Source: Bradyrhizobium iriomotense (GTDB lineage Bacteria; Pseudomonadota; Alphaproteobacteria; Rhizobiales; Xanthobacteraceae). From it: a stretch of DNA of 64,000 bases. Below, piece by piece: positions 45,002 through 55,054 of this stretch (within the stretch, counting starts at the first letter, position 1; every line of letters starts with the position of its first letter). The position numbers and the translations under genes were made by a program. The stretch is taken from NCBI RefSeq assembly GCF_018129405.1, contig NZ_JAFCLP010000025.1, positions 38,331 to 102,330 on the forward strand. Reading direction: 5' to 3'. The notes below the pieces were generated by a model that had not been told where the DNA came from, searched no databases, and saw only the letters and a program-made list of their open reading frames with translations.

Positions 45002-45658
45002 CTACTTCTTCTTCCGCGCCTTCGGCTCAGGCGAGAGCGCCTGCGGGTCGAAGCCGACGTAGAAGATGTAGGAATCGGCGGTCGCAGCCGACGGCACCGG
45101 ATAGGTCAGATCCTCCGCGATGAAGGTGAAGGGCACGCTGCCGCCCTCCGACATCCCGACCGTGGTCCGGTAAGCCTTCGAGGCAATCACCTTCTCGCCG
45201 ACGCCGCCCTGCACCACGGCGATGCGCAGGGGAACCTCGACCGACGAGGGCGCCCCGGCGGGACCGGCGATGACGCGGCCCTGGATGCCGATCCGGGCCG
45301 TGATATCCCCGCCGTTCCGCAAGCATTCGCGCGCCATCTTGGTGATCGTGGCCTGGAAGCGGACGTCATTGCCGGTCGCCGGCTTGCCGTTGGCGCCAAC
45401 CGCGTAGGTGGAGGCTCCGGCACGCACCGTGACTTGCGGGCAATCGACGTCGTCGTCAGCCGCCGGCTGGCCGGGCGCGGGCGCCGGCTTGGGCTCGGCC
45501 GGCTCGTCGGACTTGCCGCCAAACAGGCTCTTGAAGCGGTCGCTCAACGACTGAGCCGCTACCGGCGAGACGGAGGCGAGCGCGACCGATAACGCCAGCG
45601 CGACCGCCGTCCCTCGCCGCGACACATTCCGCGAAGACCGAAGCTCCTTCACCATCAA
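45002..45658 (-). CDS. Secreted hypothetical protein
   Basis: A 218-residue protein with a signal peptide (RRGTAVALALSVALASVSPV, cut near VAAQS), then SLSDRFKSLFGGKSDEPAEP, a proline-rich linker and a conserved part CPQVTVRAGASTYAVGANG, VRFQATITKMARECLRNGGD, ITARIGIQGRVIAGPAGAPS and YIFYVGFDPQALSPEPK. I recognise this as a common rhizobial periplasmic protein without a known function. The two cysteines could form a disulfide. Confidence 0.7.
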   Translation of the reverse strand: MMVKELRSSRNVSRRGTAVALALSVALASVSPVAAQSLSDRFKSLFGGKSDEPAEPKPAPAPGQPAADDDVDCPQVTVRAGASTYAVGANGKPATGNDVRFQATITKMARECLRNGGDITARIGIQGRVIAGPAGAPSSVEVPLRIAVVQGGVGEKVIASKAYRTTVGMSEGGSVPFTFIAEDLTYPVPSAATADSYIFYVGFDPQALSPEPKARKKK

Positions 45659-45758
45659 CGCCCATACTCCATGACAATGTTCCGGCCGGGTTATATCGCC
45701 AAAATCGGCGAACCCAAGGCAGCAAAAAAGGGGATTTTGGCCGTACGAATCGGCCGGT

Positions 45759-46346
45759 TCAGCCGCGGAAATCCTCGTGCAGGAGGCCGAACAGCAGGTG
45801 GTCCTGCCAGACCCCGTTGATGCAGAGATAGCGGCGGGCGAGGCCCTCGCGGGAGAAGCCGCACTTCTCCAGCACCCGGATCGACGGCGTATTGGTGGGG
45901 ATGCAGGCGGCCTCGACCCTGTGCAGATTGAGCTCGCCGAACAGCGTCGGCAGCAGCACCCGCAGCGCGGCCGTCATGTAGCCGCGATGGGCATGGGGCT
46001 GGCCGATCCAATAGCCGATGGTGCCGGCCTGCACGATGCCGCGCCGGACATTCGCGAGCGTGATGCCGCCGACCATGGCGCTGTCGAGCTCACGGAAGAT
46101 CAGGAAGGGGTAGGAGCGGTCCGCGGCGATGTCCTCGGAATAGCGGCGCAGGCGGCGGCGGAAGCCGGAGCGCGTCAGATCGTCCGACGGCCAGATCGGC
46201 TCCCAGGGGGTGAGATAGTCGCGGCTGGTCTCGCGCAGGTGAGCCCATTGCAGGAAATCCGACATCTGGGGGGCGCGCAGCAACAAACCGTTGCCGCGCG
46301 GGGCAAGGGCGGCGGGTCCACTGGACGGCAGGCGAAAGAGGGCCAT
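45759..46346 (-). CDS. GNAT acetyltransferase, RimJ/RimL-like
   Basis: A 195-residue enzyme: LLLRAPQMSDFLQWAHLRET, SRDYLTPWEPIWPSDDLTRS, FLIFRELDSAMVGGITLANV, IGYWIGQPHAHRGYMTAALR (CoA site) and VEAACIPTNTPSIRVLEKCG, FSREGLARRYLCINGVWQDH. RimJ-type enzymes acetylate N-termini of ribosomal proteins; the real substrate is unknown. The ATG at 46346 has GGAAG upstream. It is the third gene after thrC and the M16 peptidase. Confidence 0.88.
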   Translation of the reverse strand: MALFRLPSSGPAALAPRGNGLLLRAPQMSDFLQWAHLRETSRDYLTPWEPIWPSDDLTRSGFRRRLRRYSEDIAADRSYPFLIFRELDSAMVGGITLANVRRGIVQAGTIGYWIGQPHAHRGYMTAALRVLLPTLFGELNLHRVEAACIPTNTPSIRVLEKCGFSREGLARRYLCINGVWQDHLLFGLLHEDFRG

Positions 46347-46386
46347 GGTGATGCTTCCGGGGGCAATGGCGCCGTGGCGGGGGCTC

Positions 46387-47676
46387 CTAATGCAGCCGCG
46401 CCTTGGCACGTGCCCGGGTCAATCCTTCCGCAAAAGACACCGCCGTGTCCAGACCCCTGCCGCTGCCTAATGCGACAACCGCAGGCCGGCTGCGCGAAAG
46501 CAGCGCACGCGCCGCGTCCCGGGTCGATTCGACGCTGACAGCGTCGATCCGGGCCACCAGTTCCTGCACCGTCTGCGGCCGGCCATAGGCGAGCACGTGC
46601 CGGGCGAGCTGCTCGGCGCGGGACGAGCAGCTCTCCAGCGCCATCAGGAGCCCTGCCTTCATCTGCGCCTTGGCGCGCGCGATCTCGGCCTCGGTCAGCG
46701 TCTCCACCGAATCGTTCATGATGTCGACCACGACCTCCATCATCTCCGGCGCGTCGGCCGGATCGGTACCGGTGTAGAGGCCGAAGAAGCCGGTATCGGT
46801 GTAGGGGGCGTGGAACGAATAGATCGAGTAGCAGAGGCCGCGCTTCTCGCGCACCTCCTGGAACAGCCGCGACGACATTCCGCCGCCGAGGACGTTGGTG
46901 AAAACCTGAAGCGAAAAAAGCGACAAGTCGTTCTGCGGCACGCCTTCCAGCGCCAGCGTCAGATGCGCCTGCTCCAGCTCGCGATGCACCACCTTGGCGC
47001 CGCCCTTGCCGAACTGGGCGGGTTGCGGCTTCGGGCCCGGCGTCGCCTCGAAGCTCGCAAAGCGCTTCTCGACCTCGGCGACCACCTGGTTGTGATCGAC
47101 CGCGCCGGCGGCCGCCACCACCATGTCGGGGCCGCGATAATGCGTCGAGAGATAGCCGCGCAGCATGTCGCGATTGAAGCTGCGCAGCGTCTTGGCGGTG
47201 CCGAGCAGCGACCGGCCCATCGGCTGGTCGGGATAGCAGAGCTCGTTGAGATGCTCGAACACGACGTCGTCGGGCGTGTCCTGCGCCGCACCGATCTCCT
47301 GCACGATGACGTTCTTCTCCCGCTCCAGCTCGTCCGGCTCGAAGGCAGGATTGGCCAGGATGTCGGCGAGCACGTCGAGCGCGAGCGGCACGTCGGCCTT
47401 CAGCACCCGCGCATAATAGGACGTGGTCTCGGTCGAGGTGCCGGCATTGAGGTCGCCGCCGACCGCCTCGATCTCCTCGACGATCTCGCGCGAGGAGCGC
47501 TTGGTCGTGCCCTTGAACGCCATGTGCTCCAAGAGATGCGAGATGCCGTGCTCGTTGGGCTTCTCGTCGCGTCCGCCGACGCCGGCCCAGACGCCGAGCG
47601 CGGCGGTCTCGAGATGAGGCATCTTGTCGGTGACGACGGTGAGGCCGGACGCAAGCTTGGAAATCTCGACGCTCAT
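46387..47676 (-). CDS. M16 family zinc peptidase
   Basis: A 429-residue processing-peptidase-like enzyme. The inverted zinc motif HLLEH occurs in NEHGISHLLEHMAFKGTTKR with the downstream glutamate in ALDVLADILANPAFEPDELE region. The second half has GGMSSRLFQEVREKRGLCYS, the R/Y substrate motif of the family. Relatives are the mitochondrial processing peptidase beta subunit and bacterial PqqL-like peptidases. It overlaps the thrC stop by four bases, so it is co-translated with it; this pairing is usual in the group. Confidence 0.93.
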   Translation of the reverse strand: MSVEISKLASGLTVVTDKMPHLETAALGVWAGVGGRDEKPNEHGISHLLEHMAFKGTTKRSSREIVEEIEAVGGDLNAGTSTETTSYYARVLKADVPLALDVLADILANPAFEPDELEREKNVIVQEIGAAQDTPDDVVFEHLNELCYPDQPMGRSLLGTAKTLRSFNRDMLRGYLSTHYRGPDMVVAAAGAVDHNQVVAEVEKRFASFEATPGPKPQPAQFGKGGAKVVHRELEQAHLTLALEGVPQNDLSLFSLQVFTNVLGGGMSSRLFQEVREKRGLCYSIYSFHAPYTDTGFFGLYTGTDPADAPEMMEVVVDIMNDSVETLTEAEIARAKAQMKAGLLMALESCSSRAEQLARHVLAYGRPQTVQELVARIDAVSVESTRDAARALLSRSRPAVVALGSGRGLDTAVSFAEGLTRARAKARLH

Positions 47677-49091
47677 CCGGCAACTCCCTGCTTTGCGGCG
47701 CGGCTGACCGACAGCACGAACCGCTCGACCTCGGCCTGATCGTTCTTCATCACCTTCATGTGTTCGGATTTGGTCATGAGACCGTCGAGCCAGGCCGGCA
47801 GTTGCGGCCGCTGGCCGCAGGCGGCTTCGACCGCATCGGGGAATTTGGCCGGATGGGCGGTGGAGAGCACGATGCTGGGCACCGTGGTGTCGGTGGTGTC
47901 GCGGTCGGCGACGGCAAGCGCCACCGCGGTATGGGGGTCGACCAGTTCGCCCGCTTCGCGCCAAGCGGCGCGGATCGCAGCCGCAGTCTCGGTCTCGTCG
48001 GCGCGCCCGGCGTCGAACTCCTCGCGGATCGCGGCCAGCGTTGCGTCAGGCAGCACGAAGCGCCCGGACTGCTTCAGCGAATCCATCAGACGGCGCACGC
48101 CGGCAGCATCGCGCCGGCCGGCCTCGAACAGCAGCCGCTCGAAATTCGAGGAGATCTGGATGTCCATCGACGGCGACGCCGTCGCATGCACCTCACGCAC
48201 CTCGTAGATGCCGGTCTTCAGCGTGCGTGCCAGGATGTCGTTGACGTTGGCGGCGATGCGCAGGGTGCGCACCGGCAGGCCCATGCGCTTGGCGGCGTAG
48301 CCTGCGAAGATGTCGCCGAAATTGCCGGTCGGCACCACGAAGTCCACCGCGCGCGCCGGCGCACCGACGGCGACGGCCGAGGTGAAATAGTAGACCACCT
48401 GGGCGACGATGCGCGCCCAGTTGATGGAATTGACGCCGGAGAGCGAGGTCGCATCGCGGAAGCGATGGTTGTTGAACATGCCCTTCACGAGCGCCTGGCA
48501 ATCGTCGAAGGTGCCTTCGATGGCGAGCGCATGGACGTTGGCCGCGCCCGTCGTCGTCATCATCCGCTGCTGCACCTCGGAGATACGACCATGCGGAAAC
48601 AGCACGATGAGGTCGACGTTCTCGAGGCCGGCGAAGGCTTCGACCGCGGCGCCGCCGGTGTCGCCGGAGGTCGCGACAACGATGGTGGTGCGCTGGCCGC
48701 GCTTTTCGAGCACATGGTCCATCAGCCGCGAGATCAGCTGCATCGCCACGTCCTTGAAGGCCAGCGTCGGACCGTGGAACAACTCCAGCACGAACTGGTG
48801 CGGCGACATCTGGCGCAGCGGCACCACGGCCGGATGGCGGAAGGTGGCATAGGCCTCGTTCGCCATGCGGCCGAGCTCGGCATCGGAGATCTCACCGCCG
48901 GCGAAGGGACGGATCACGTCGACCGCGACCTCCCAATAAGGGCGGCCGAAGAAGCCGGCGATGGTCTCGGCCGGGAGCTGGGGCCACGTCGCCGGCACAT
49001 ACAGGCCGCCGTCACGGGCAAGCCCGGTCAGCATCACGTCGCAGAAGCCGAGTTCAGGGGCCTCGCCCCGGGTCGAGATATAACGAGTCAA
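47673..49091 (-). CDS. thrC: Threonine synthase
   Basis: A PLP enzyme of about 472 residues that converts O-phosphohomoserine to threonine. It reads TRYISTRGEAPELGFCDVML, LARDGGLYVPATWPQLPAET, FHGPTLAFKDVAMQLISRLM (PLP lysine), TIVVATSGDTGGAAVEAFAG, VDFVVPTGNFGDIFAGYAAK and VALAVADRDTTDTTVPSIVL. The TTG at 49091 after GGAGGG is the likely start; another TTG lies at 49103. The start codon is unusual but the protein end is normal for the family. Confidence 0.95.
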   Translation of the reverse strand: MTRYISTRGEAPELGFCDVMLTGLARDGGLYVPATWPQLPAETIAGFFGRPYWEVAVDVIRPFAGGEISDAELGRMANEAYATFRHPAVVPLRQMSPHQFVLELFHGPTLAFKDVAMQLISRLMDHVLEKRGQRTTIVVATSGDTGGAAVEAFAGLENVDLIVLFPHGRISEVQQRMMTTTGAANVHALAIEGTFDDCQALVKGMFNNHRFRDATSLSGVNSINWARIVAQVVYYFTSAVAVGAPARAVDFVVPTGNFGDIFAGYAAKRMGLPVRTLRIAANVNDILARTLKTGIYEVREVHATASPSMDIQISSNFERLLFEAGRRDAAGVRRLMDSLKQSGRFVLPDATLAAIREEFDAGRADETETAAAIRAAWREAGELVDPHTAVALAVADRDTTDTTVPSIVLSTAHPAKFPDAVEAACGQRPQLPAWLDGLMTKSEHMKVMKNDQAEVERFVLSVSRAAKQGVAG

Positions 49092-49103
49092 ACTGCCCTC
49101 CAA

Positions 49104-49637
49104 AGGCCGGTCGAGCCTGAGCCCGACCCGTAAGCCTTTGATTTTACGAAATTACTTGTCAACAGCCAGAGGCTTCGGGCCACCATAAAGTGTTTTGCGG
49201 CATCGGGAAACCGCTTCCCGCCCCGGCCCTTCAAACCAAAAGGGCTGCGGCGATGCCGCAGCCCTCTCTTGGAAGGTCTGTCGTTGATATGTGCAGACCG
49301 GTTTGACTCGTCCGGGGCGCCTCCCCGCTAAAACTGTTGACGCAAGCTTTCGTCGCCTGTCACGAAATCGTCAAGGCCAAAACCGCGCACGCCGGAAAAT
49401 GTTCCTGTCTTTCCCGGCGAACATGAAGGCCACGGCTCCAGATGCGAGCAAATCGAGAGGCATTTTGCCGCTTTTTCCTGAACATCGGATCATGACAAGG
49501 AACGAACGCCGCCTCGGTCCATTGTGTCGGCGGATGGTGTCCGCCGCCGGCCATGCATTGCCCGGCCGGCGGAGGCGCCCGATCCGTCGGCCGAACCGCT
49601 GCATCCTGGAGCAGCCGGTTCGGTCGCTGGCGGCGGG
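49104..49637. other. 530-base intergenic region
   Basis: No gene recognised. It holds a perfect hairpin at 49241-49265 and otherwise only short frames on both strands. The thrC promoter should lie next to 49100. Confidence 0.45.
49241..49265 (-). terminator. Rho-independent terminator-like hairpin
   Basis: AGGGCTGCGGC and GCCGCAGCCCT form a perfect 11-base stem with a three-base loop. On the minus strand it is followed by TTTGGTTTG, so it could end the response-regulator transcript that starts at 50282. Confidence 0.6.
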
Positions 49638-50282
49638 TCAGCCCATCCCGATTTCCACTGCGATCCGGATCAGGTCGGAATGGTTCTTGGCGCCAAGCTT
49701 CTGCTTGAGCAGCGAGGTGGTGTTGGCGACGGTCTTGTAGGAGATGCCGAGCGCCTCGGCGACCTCGACGATCTTGTCGCCGCGGCCGAGCAGGCGGAGA
49801 ATCTCCAGCTCCCGCGGCGTCATCTGCGAGGCCGGATTGGCCTTGATCGCAGCACCTGAGAACGTCACGGCCTCCGCGAGCTGCGGCGAGATGAAATTGT
49901 CGCCCGCGACCACCTTTCGCACCGCTTTCAGCAGGATCCGGGGATCGTCGCCCTTGGAGACATAGCCCTGGGCCCCAAGCTCGACCGCCCGAACCACGAA
50001 GGCCGGATCGTCATTCATGCTGAACATGATGATCTTGGCCTCGGGATCGTCTTTGCGTATGCGTCGCATAAGCTCGAAGCCGGAGACATCGGGCAGGCTG
50101 ATGTCGATCACGGTGACGTCGGGCCGCTTGCTGACATAGGCACGATGCCCCGATTTGGCGTCGCTGGCCTCGTCGATCCGGATCGAATTATCGGAGGCAA
50201 ACAGGGTGCGGCAGCCGGACAGCACCACGGGGTGGTCGTCGACAATAAGGACCCTGGTCGCCGGCTTGGCAATATCTTGCAT
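49638..50282 (-). CDS. NarL/FixJ-type response regulator
   Basis: A 214-residue regulator. Receiver domain with VLIVDDHPVVLSGC, the phosphorylated aspartate in DVTVIDISLPDVSGFELMRR, MFSMNDD and AQGYVSKGD (lysine). C-terminal LuxR helix-turn-helix MTPRELEILRLLGRGDKIVE, VAEALGISYKTVANTTSLLK. It is divergent from the histidine kinase at 50349, its likely partner. Target genes unknown. Confidence 0.92.
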   Translation of the reverse strand: MQDIAKPATRVLIVDDHPVVLSGCRTLFASDNSIRIDEASDAKSGHRAYVSKRPDVTVIDISLPDVSGFELMRRIRKDDPEAKIIMFSMNDDPAFVVRAVELGAQGYVSKGDDPRILLKAVRKVVAGDNFISPQLAEAVTFSGAAIKANPASQMTPRELEILRLLGRGDKIVEVAEALGISYKTVANTTSLLKQKLGAKNHSDLIRIAVEIGMG

Positions 50283-50348
50283 TCGCGCGCTCTCTTGTTT
50301 TTCGACTCATAGACCGGCGGGAACAAATGGAAAGAGAAAAACCGGCCG

Positions 50349-51701
50349 ATGCGCGTTAGAATTGACCTAATGTGGCAACGACTTCCGTTCAGGACCCAAT
50401 TGTTTCTTCCGCTCGGCGCAGGTTTTCTCGCGGCGCTGGTCCTGGGCGGCATATTGCTGCAGATATTTGCAACCGGTCAACTGGCCGACGAGAACGAGCC
50501 GGCTCGACGTTCGACCAAAACGATCGCCGCCGCGCTCAACAACACGCTGCGCACTTCGGACGATCCGCAGAAGACGCTTGAGGCCTTTGTCCATTCCCTG
50601 GACATCTCCTCCGATATCCAATTCCGCGCAATGGAGGCGGGTCCCATTTCCTCCACGAAGGATGGTCTGCGCAACCTCCAGACGGTTCCGCGGTGGTTTC
50701 TCAACCTCTTGACCATGCCGGACCTCGAGGCTGCGTCGCCGGTGGTCATTGACGGCAGGCATGTCGGCGACATCGTGTTCGTGCCGGACCTGTCGGCCGA
50801 CCTGTTCGAGAAGTGGGTCGGCTTCCTCGCGCTGACCAGCCTTGTCGTCGTGCTAATGGTGCTCACCGGCACCATCGCCTACCTCTTCGCGGGATCGGTG
50901 GTGCGCCCGCTGCAATATCTCGGCGAAGGACTGACGCGAATACGGCGCGGCGACTACGCGACGCCGATCCCGGTCGAAGGGCCGCCCGAGATCCGGCGCA
51001 GCTGCGAGGCGGCGAACGCCCTGGCCGCAACGCTCGCACAATTGAGCCAGGACAATCGCGACCTGTTGCACCGCCTGGTATCGCTCCAGGACGACGAACG
51101 GCGCGATCTCGCCCGCGAGCTGCACGACGAGCTCGGCCCGCTGCTGTTCAGCATCCGCGCCGGCACGATCTCGCTGATCGAGGCCTCGCCACCGGCAGGA
51201 AATCTCGGCAATTCGGCGGAGGAGGTGCTGCAATCGGTCGAGGCGCTTCAGCACACCAACCGCCGCATCCTCGACCGGCTGCGCCCGCTCTATATCGAGG
51301 AATTGGGGCTGGAGACGAGCGTGCAGACGCTGCTTCGAAACTTTCGCAAGCAGGCACCGCATATCGGCCTGACGGCCACGCTTGATCCCGGCCTCAACGC
51401 GATCGACGGACCGCTGGCCCAGACCGTCTATCGCGTGATCCAGGAGGCGCTGACCAACGTGCTGCGCCATGCCGGCGCGAGCAACGCCGATGTACAGGCG
51501 GCCATCGTGGGCGAGGCGCTCGTCATCGAGATTTCCGACGATGGCGGCGGATTTCCAGAGGGCAATTTGTTCGGCCGCGGCCTGACCGGCATGCATGAGC
51601 GCGTGCGCGCGCTCAGCGGGTCGCTGTCATTGCTGCGCGCGGACGACCGAACCTTCGTGCGCTGCCGCCTGCCCATGGAGAGGGCGCGAGACGCGCTTTA
51701 G
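50349..51701 (+). CDS. NarL-type sensor histidine kinase
   Basis: A 450-residue kinase with helix 1 at about 20-40 (PLGAGFLAALVLGGILLQIF), a periplasmic domain, helix 2 (FLALTSLVVVLMVLTGTIAY), HAMP, a HisKA_3 phosphoacceptor LARELHDELGPLLFSIRAG, and an ATPase domain with VIQEALTNVLRHAGAS, ISDDGGGFPEGNLFGRGLTG and MHERVRALSGSLSL. It should phosphorylate the divergent NarL-type regulator. It converges with the SnoaL-like gene, overlapping its end by four bases. Confidence 0.92.
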   Translation: MRVRIDLMWQRLPFRTQLFLPLGAGFLAALVLGGILLQIFATGQLADENEPARRSTKTIAAALNNTLRTSDDPQKTLEAFVHSLDISSDIQFRAMEAGPISSTKDGLRNLQTVPRWFLNLLTMPDLEAASPVVIDGRHVGDIVFVPDLSADLFEKWVGFLALTSLVVVLMVLTGTIAYLFAGSVVRPLQYLGEGLTRIRRGDYATPIPVEGPPEIRRSCEAANALAATLAQLSQDNRDLLHRLVSLQDDERRDLARELHDELGPLLFSIRAGTISLIEASPPAGNLGNSAEEVLQSVEALQHTNRRILDRLRPLYIEELGLETSVQTLLRNFRKQAPHIGLTATLDPGLNAIDGPLAQTVYRVIQEALTNVLRHAGASNADVQAAIVGEALVIEISDDGGGFPEGNLFGRGLTGMHERVRALSGSLSLLRADDRTFVRCRLPMERARDAL

Positions 51702-52066
51702 CACGCGCAGCCTTCGTGGGCGTTCTGTCGCGAGGGCGTGCACAGCGTACTGTAGATCTTGCCTTCCGGGCTGAAGCGAAACGAGGCGTGAATACGCAGT
51801 GCGCCGGCGACGGAATATTCGAGATCGACGCCATGCGGCGCCGGCTCGATCTCCTCCAGTCCGAAACCCGCCGCCCGGTAGGCGCTGAGCCGCGATCCCC
51901 AGTAGCTTTCGAGCTCGCGTCGGCCGCGGTGATAATGTTGCGTGCCGTTGCACGTACACTCGACCTCCGCATCATCCGCGTAGAGGTCGAGCAACGTCGT
52001 AAGGTCGCCCGTCCTGCAGGCATCCACCCAGTCGACGACAATTCCCATCTGATCGAAATCGCTCAC
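51698..52066 (-). CDS. SnoaL/NTF2-like protein
   Basis: About 122 residues: MGIVVDWVDACRTGDLTTLL, LYADDAEVECTCNGTQHYHR, GRRELESYWGSRLSAYRAAG and a C-terminal CAC. It has the NTF2-like cone-fold layout (helix, strand, W-x-x-R) used by cyclases, isomerases and unknown proteins. The GTG at 52066 has AGGA in front; a GTG at 52102 would extend it by 12 residues. Function unknown. Confidence 0.75.
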   Translation of the reverse strand: MSDFDQMGIVVDWVDACRTGDLTTLLDLYADDAEVECTCNGTQHYHRGRRELESYWGSRLSAYRAAGFGLEEIEPAPHGVDLEYSVAGALRIHASFRFSPEGKIYSTLCTPSRQNAHEGCAC

Positions 52067-52184
52067 GCTGCATTCCTGTCTGCCGCGGACAAACTCAAGC
52101 ACGGCTTAGGATCACACTCGTGAAAATGTGTTGAATAATAAACCCCGGACGATTCCGGGTTCCGTCCGGGAACCTACGGATGGT

Positions 52185-52936
52185 TCAGACCGGGCGCCGA
52201 CCTCTCATCCAGACGCCGAAAGCGATCAGCACCGCGCCCGCGAGCGTGAACCAGGTGACGGCGTATTGCAGGTGATCGTCCTTCAGATGCACGTCCAGCG
52301 CACCTGGGCGGGGAATTCCGTTTTCCGGCGCCGGCTGCTCCAGGTCGACATAGAACGGCGCCACCGCGCCCCAATGAAGCGCGCTTGCGATCGCAAGATG
52401 ATCGCGCACGAACCAGAGTCGCTTGTCGCGATTCTCCGCCGGCGTCATCCAGCTAGATGCCTCGGGGAAGCGGAGATAGCCGGTGAGCGCGATCGCCTGC
52501 CCGGTGATGAGCTTCTTCACCGCACGGTCCTCGACGCTGCGGTCCTGCATCGTGTTCTCGACGAAGCCCGCATCGATCACGACCATCTCGCCGGTCGCAA
52601 GCCGCGCCGGCAGGAAGGCCCAGGTGCCGGGACCCGAAGCGTCCTTGCGTACGGCCGAGCCGGACGAATAGACCATCGCGTCGGGCAGCGGGGCGTAGGT
52701 CGCGGTGAAGCTGACACGGCGGAATTCATCGCGGCCGGGATTCAGCGCCGCCCATTGTGCCGCCGGCGGCAGCGCAACGGGAGCTGCCGCCAGACGCTCG
52801 GTGAGCGCCGCAATCAGCTCGTGCTTGGCGGTCCGGCGCTGCAATTGCCAGATGCCGAGCGCGACGAAGGAAGCAGTCAGGACCAGCGTGAACAGCGCGA
52901 AGCCGGCCACGCGGGGCTTGCGCGCAGTCTGGTTCA
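52185..52936 (-). CDS. surf1: SURF1 family cytochrome oxidase assembly protein
   Basis: A 250-residue protein with two membrane helices, VAGFALFTLVLTASFVALGI (with WQLQRRTAK right after, the GxWQ motif) and LQYAVTWFTLAGAVLIAFGV near the end. The periplasmic middle has FRRVSFTATY and GPGTWAFLPARL. SURF1 helps heme a insertion into subunit I. It is the last gene of the oxidase operon and its start overlaps the DUF983 stop. Confidence 0.92.
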
Positions 52937-53335
52937 TTTCGTGCGGTCGATCAGCCGGCCCGGCGCCGCCTTGTGGTGGAATTGCAGCGCGATCAGCAGC
53001 GACTTCATGGAGCGCAGCGGCAGCAGCGTGGTGGCGAGGATCAGCGGCAGCCAGAGCACCGCATGCAGCCAGAACGGCGGCTGATACTTGACCTCGACGA
53101 CGAGCGCGCAGCCGACCACGATGGCACCGGCCAGCATGATGATGAAGATGGCCGGACCGTCGCCGGAGTCGATGAAGGCATAGTCGAGGCCGCAGCGCTC
53201 GCAAGAGGGGGCGAGGTTGAGGAAGCCCGCATAGAGCTTGCCCTGGCCGCAGCGCGGACATTTGCAGGCAAGCCCGCGCATCGCGCTTTGCAGGACGGTG
53301 GTTTCAGGCTCGGATGGACCGGCGGTATCGTTCAT
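52934..53335 (-). CDS. DUF983 family protein
   Basis: A 133-residue protein with a zinc-finger-like start RGLACKCPRCGQGKLYAGFL, APSCERCGLDYAF (four cysteines) and two hydrophobic helices IFIIMLAGAIVVGCALVVEV and LHAVLWLPLILATTLLPLR. DUF983 genes stand in alphaproteobacterial oxidase operons; the function is unknown. The ATG at 53335 is favoured over upstream frames that read through the coxC terminator. Confidence 0.88.
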   Translation of the reverse strand: MNDTAGPSEPETTVLQSAMRGLACKCPRCGQGKLYAGFLNLAPSCERCGLDYAFIDSGDGPAIFIIMLAGAIVVGCALVVEVKYQPPFWLHAVLWLPLILATTLLPLRSMKSLLIALQFHHKAAPGRLIDRTK

Positions 53336-53386
53336 GATGGCGTACTTTATCACGTTTTCGCAGAATCTTTCGGCGGCCGGAAAGCG

Positions 53387-53412
53387 AAAGGGCGGCCCCG
53401 CGGCCGCCCTTT
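53387..53412 (-). terminator. Hairpin after coxC
   Basis: AAAGGGCGGCC and GGCCGCCCTTT form an 11-base perfect stem with a CCGC loop, 20 bases beyond the coxC stop. It may end or attenuate the transcript before DUF983 and surf1. T-tract is short (three). Confidence 0.6.
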
Positions 53413-53431
53413 CCAATCAATCCACCACAGC

Positions 53432-54328
53432 TCAGTGCGCGCCGTGAGCCATGGCCTCGGCACCGCGTCCCCACACATAGATGCACAGGAACAGGAACAG
53501 CCAGACCACGTCGACGAAGTGCCAGTACCAGGCGGCGAACTCGAAGCCGAGATGCTGCTTCGGCGTGAAGTGGCCGGCATAGGCACGCGCCAGGCACACG
53601 ATCAGGAAGATGGTGCCGACCAGCACATGGAAGCCGTGGAAGCCGGTGGCCATGAAGAAGGTCGCGCCATAGACGTTGCCGGCGAAGGAGAACGCCGCGT
53701 GGCTGTACTCATAGGCCTGCACGCAGGTGAAGAGCGCGCCGAGCACGACGGTCAGGATCAGGCCGTACTTCAGTCCCTGGCGATCGTTCTCGAGCAGCGC
53801 ATGGTGGGCCCAGGTCACGGTGGTGCCCGACGTCAGCAGGATCAACGTGTTGAGGAGCGGCAGGTGCCAGGGATCGAAGGTCTCGATGCCCTTGGGCGGC
53901 CAGGTGCCGGGCACCGCGCAGGCGCCGGCCTGGGTGCCGAGGCCGCAGCCGAACACCGCATCGCGGGTGGCGTGGACGGCGTCGGCCGGAAACAGCGCCG
54001 CGTTGAAATAGGCCCAGAACCAGGCCACGAAGAACATCACCTCGGAAGCGATGAACAGGATCATGCCGTAGCGGTGATGCAGCTGCACGACGCGGGTGTG
54101 GTCGCCCTTGTACTGGGCCTCCTTGATCACGTCGCTCCACCAGCTTGCCATGGTGTAGAGCACGCCGACGGTGCCGACGCCGAACACGATCGGGGCGGCC
54201 GCGAACATGTGATGCATCCAGGCGATCGCGCCGACCGCCATGATGAAGGCCGAGAGCGAACCGACGGCCGGCCAGGGAGAGGGATCGACCAGGTGATAGT
54301 CGTGATGCTTGGTGTGCGCCGTCGCCAT
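53432..54328 (-). CDS. coxC: Cytochrome c oxidase subunit III
   Basis: A 298-residue subunit with seven helices. Landmarks: [40 protein letters not shown] (conserved acidic helix), [30 protein letters not shown] and [18 protein letters not shown], with [20 protein letters not shown] at the end. Part of the aa3-type oxidase. Gap of 79 bases from ctaG. Confidence 0.97.
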   Translation of the reverse strand: MATAHTKHHDYHLVDPSPWPAVGSLSAFIMAVGAIAWMHHMFAAAPIVFGVGTVGVLYTMASWWSDVIKEAQYKGDHTRVVQLHHRYGMILFIASEVMFFVAWFWAYFNAALFPADAVHATRDAVFGCGLGTQAGACAVPGTWPPKGIETFDPWHLPLLNTLILLTSGTTVTWAHHALLENDRQGLKYGLILTVVLGALFTCVQAYEYSHAAFSFAGNVYGATFFMATGFHGFHVLVGTIFLIVCLARAYAGHFTPKQHLGFEFAAWYWHFVDVVWLFLFLCIYVWGRGAEAMAHGAH

Positions 54329-54407
54329 TTCCGTCTCTCTCCTCAATCCCGTGCCTATCAGGCACTTATCCCCTTGTTTCCAACCTGCCGAGCGATAGGC
54401 CCGGCGG

Positions 54408-55049
54408 TCAGAGATTTCCCTTGCGTCTGTCGGCTTCGCCCGATGCCAGCGGCTTCACCACCGGATCCTTCACCGGATAGAACGTGTAGGACAGCGTGAT
54501 CGTGTTCAGCCCGTCGTTCTCGTGATCGTCGGCGATCGAGGGATCGACGTAGAACACGACCGGCATCTCGCGCTTCTCGCCCGGCGCCATGGTCTGCTCG
54601 GTGAAGCAGAAGCAGTTGATCTTCTGGAAGTAGGAGCCGATCGTCAGCGGCGCGACGTTGTAGGCGGCTTGCCCTGCGGTGGCGCGCGCGGCCTGGTTGG
54701 TCACGGTGTAGAAGACGGTCACGACCTGGCCGATATTGACCTCGATCTCGCTCTGCTCCGGCTCGAACTTCCAGGGCAGGCCGGGCGCGACGTTGGAATC
54801 GAAGCGCACCGCGATTTTTCGCGCGATCGGGCCGGTGGCGGGCGCGGAGGTCGCGACTTGCGTCGTGCCGTTGAAGCCGGTGGCGCGGCAGAACCAGTTG
54901 TAGAACGGCACCGCCGCGTAGGAGGCGCCGACCATCAGCGCGACCACGCCGCCGCAGATCGAGGCGACCAGCGCGTCACGGCCGAGGCCCTTGGAACGGC
55001 CCTTGGCCGTCCGGCTCTGATCGCGCGATATGGTCGGCTCGTGATCCAT
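54408..55049 (-). CDS. ctaG: Cytochrome oxidase copper chaperone Cox11
   Basis: A 213-residue protein with one N-terminal helix ([20 protein letters not shown]) and a periplasmic domain with the copper motif [16 protein letters not shown] and PVVFYVDPS. It delivers copper to the Cu-B site of subunit I. It follows the 54-residue small protein by five bases. Confidence 0.95.
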   Translation of the reverse strand: MDHEPTISRDQSRTAKGRSKGLGRDALVASICGGVVALMVGASYAAVPFYNWFCRATGFNGTTQVATSAPATGPIARKIAVRFDSNVAPGLPWKFEPEQSEIEVNIGQVVTVFYTVTNQAARATAGQAAYNVAPLTIGSYFQKINCFCFTEQTMAPGEKREMPVVFYVDPSIADDHENDGLNTITLSYTFYPVKDPVVKPLASGEADRRKGNL

Positions 55050-55054
55050 GTTTC

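Noticed and set aside
49291-49740. Plus-strand frame of 149 codons between thrC and the response regulator
   Set aside because: No family resemblance, Arg/Pro-rich, and it overlaps the response-regulator gene.
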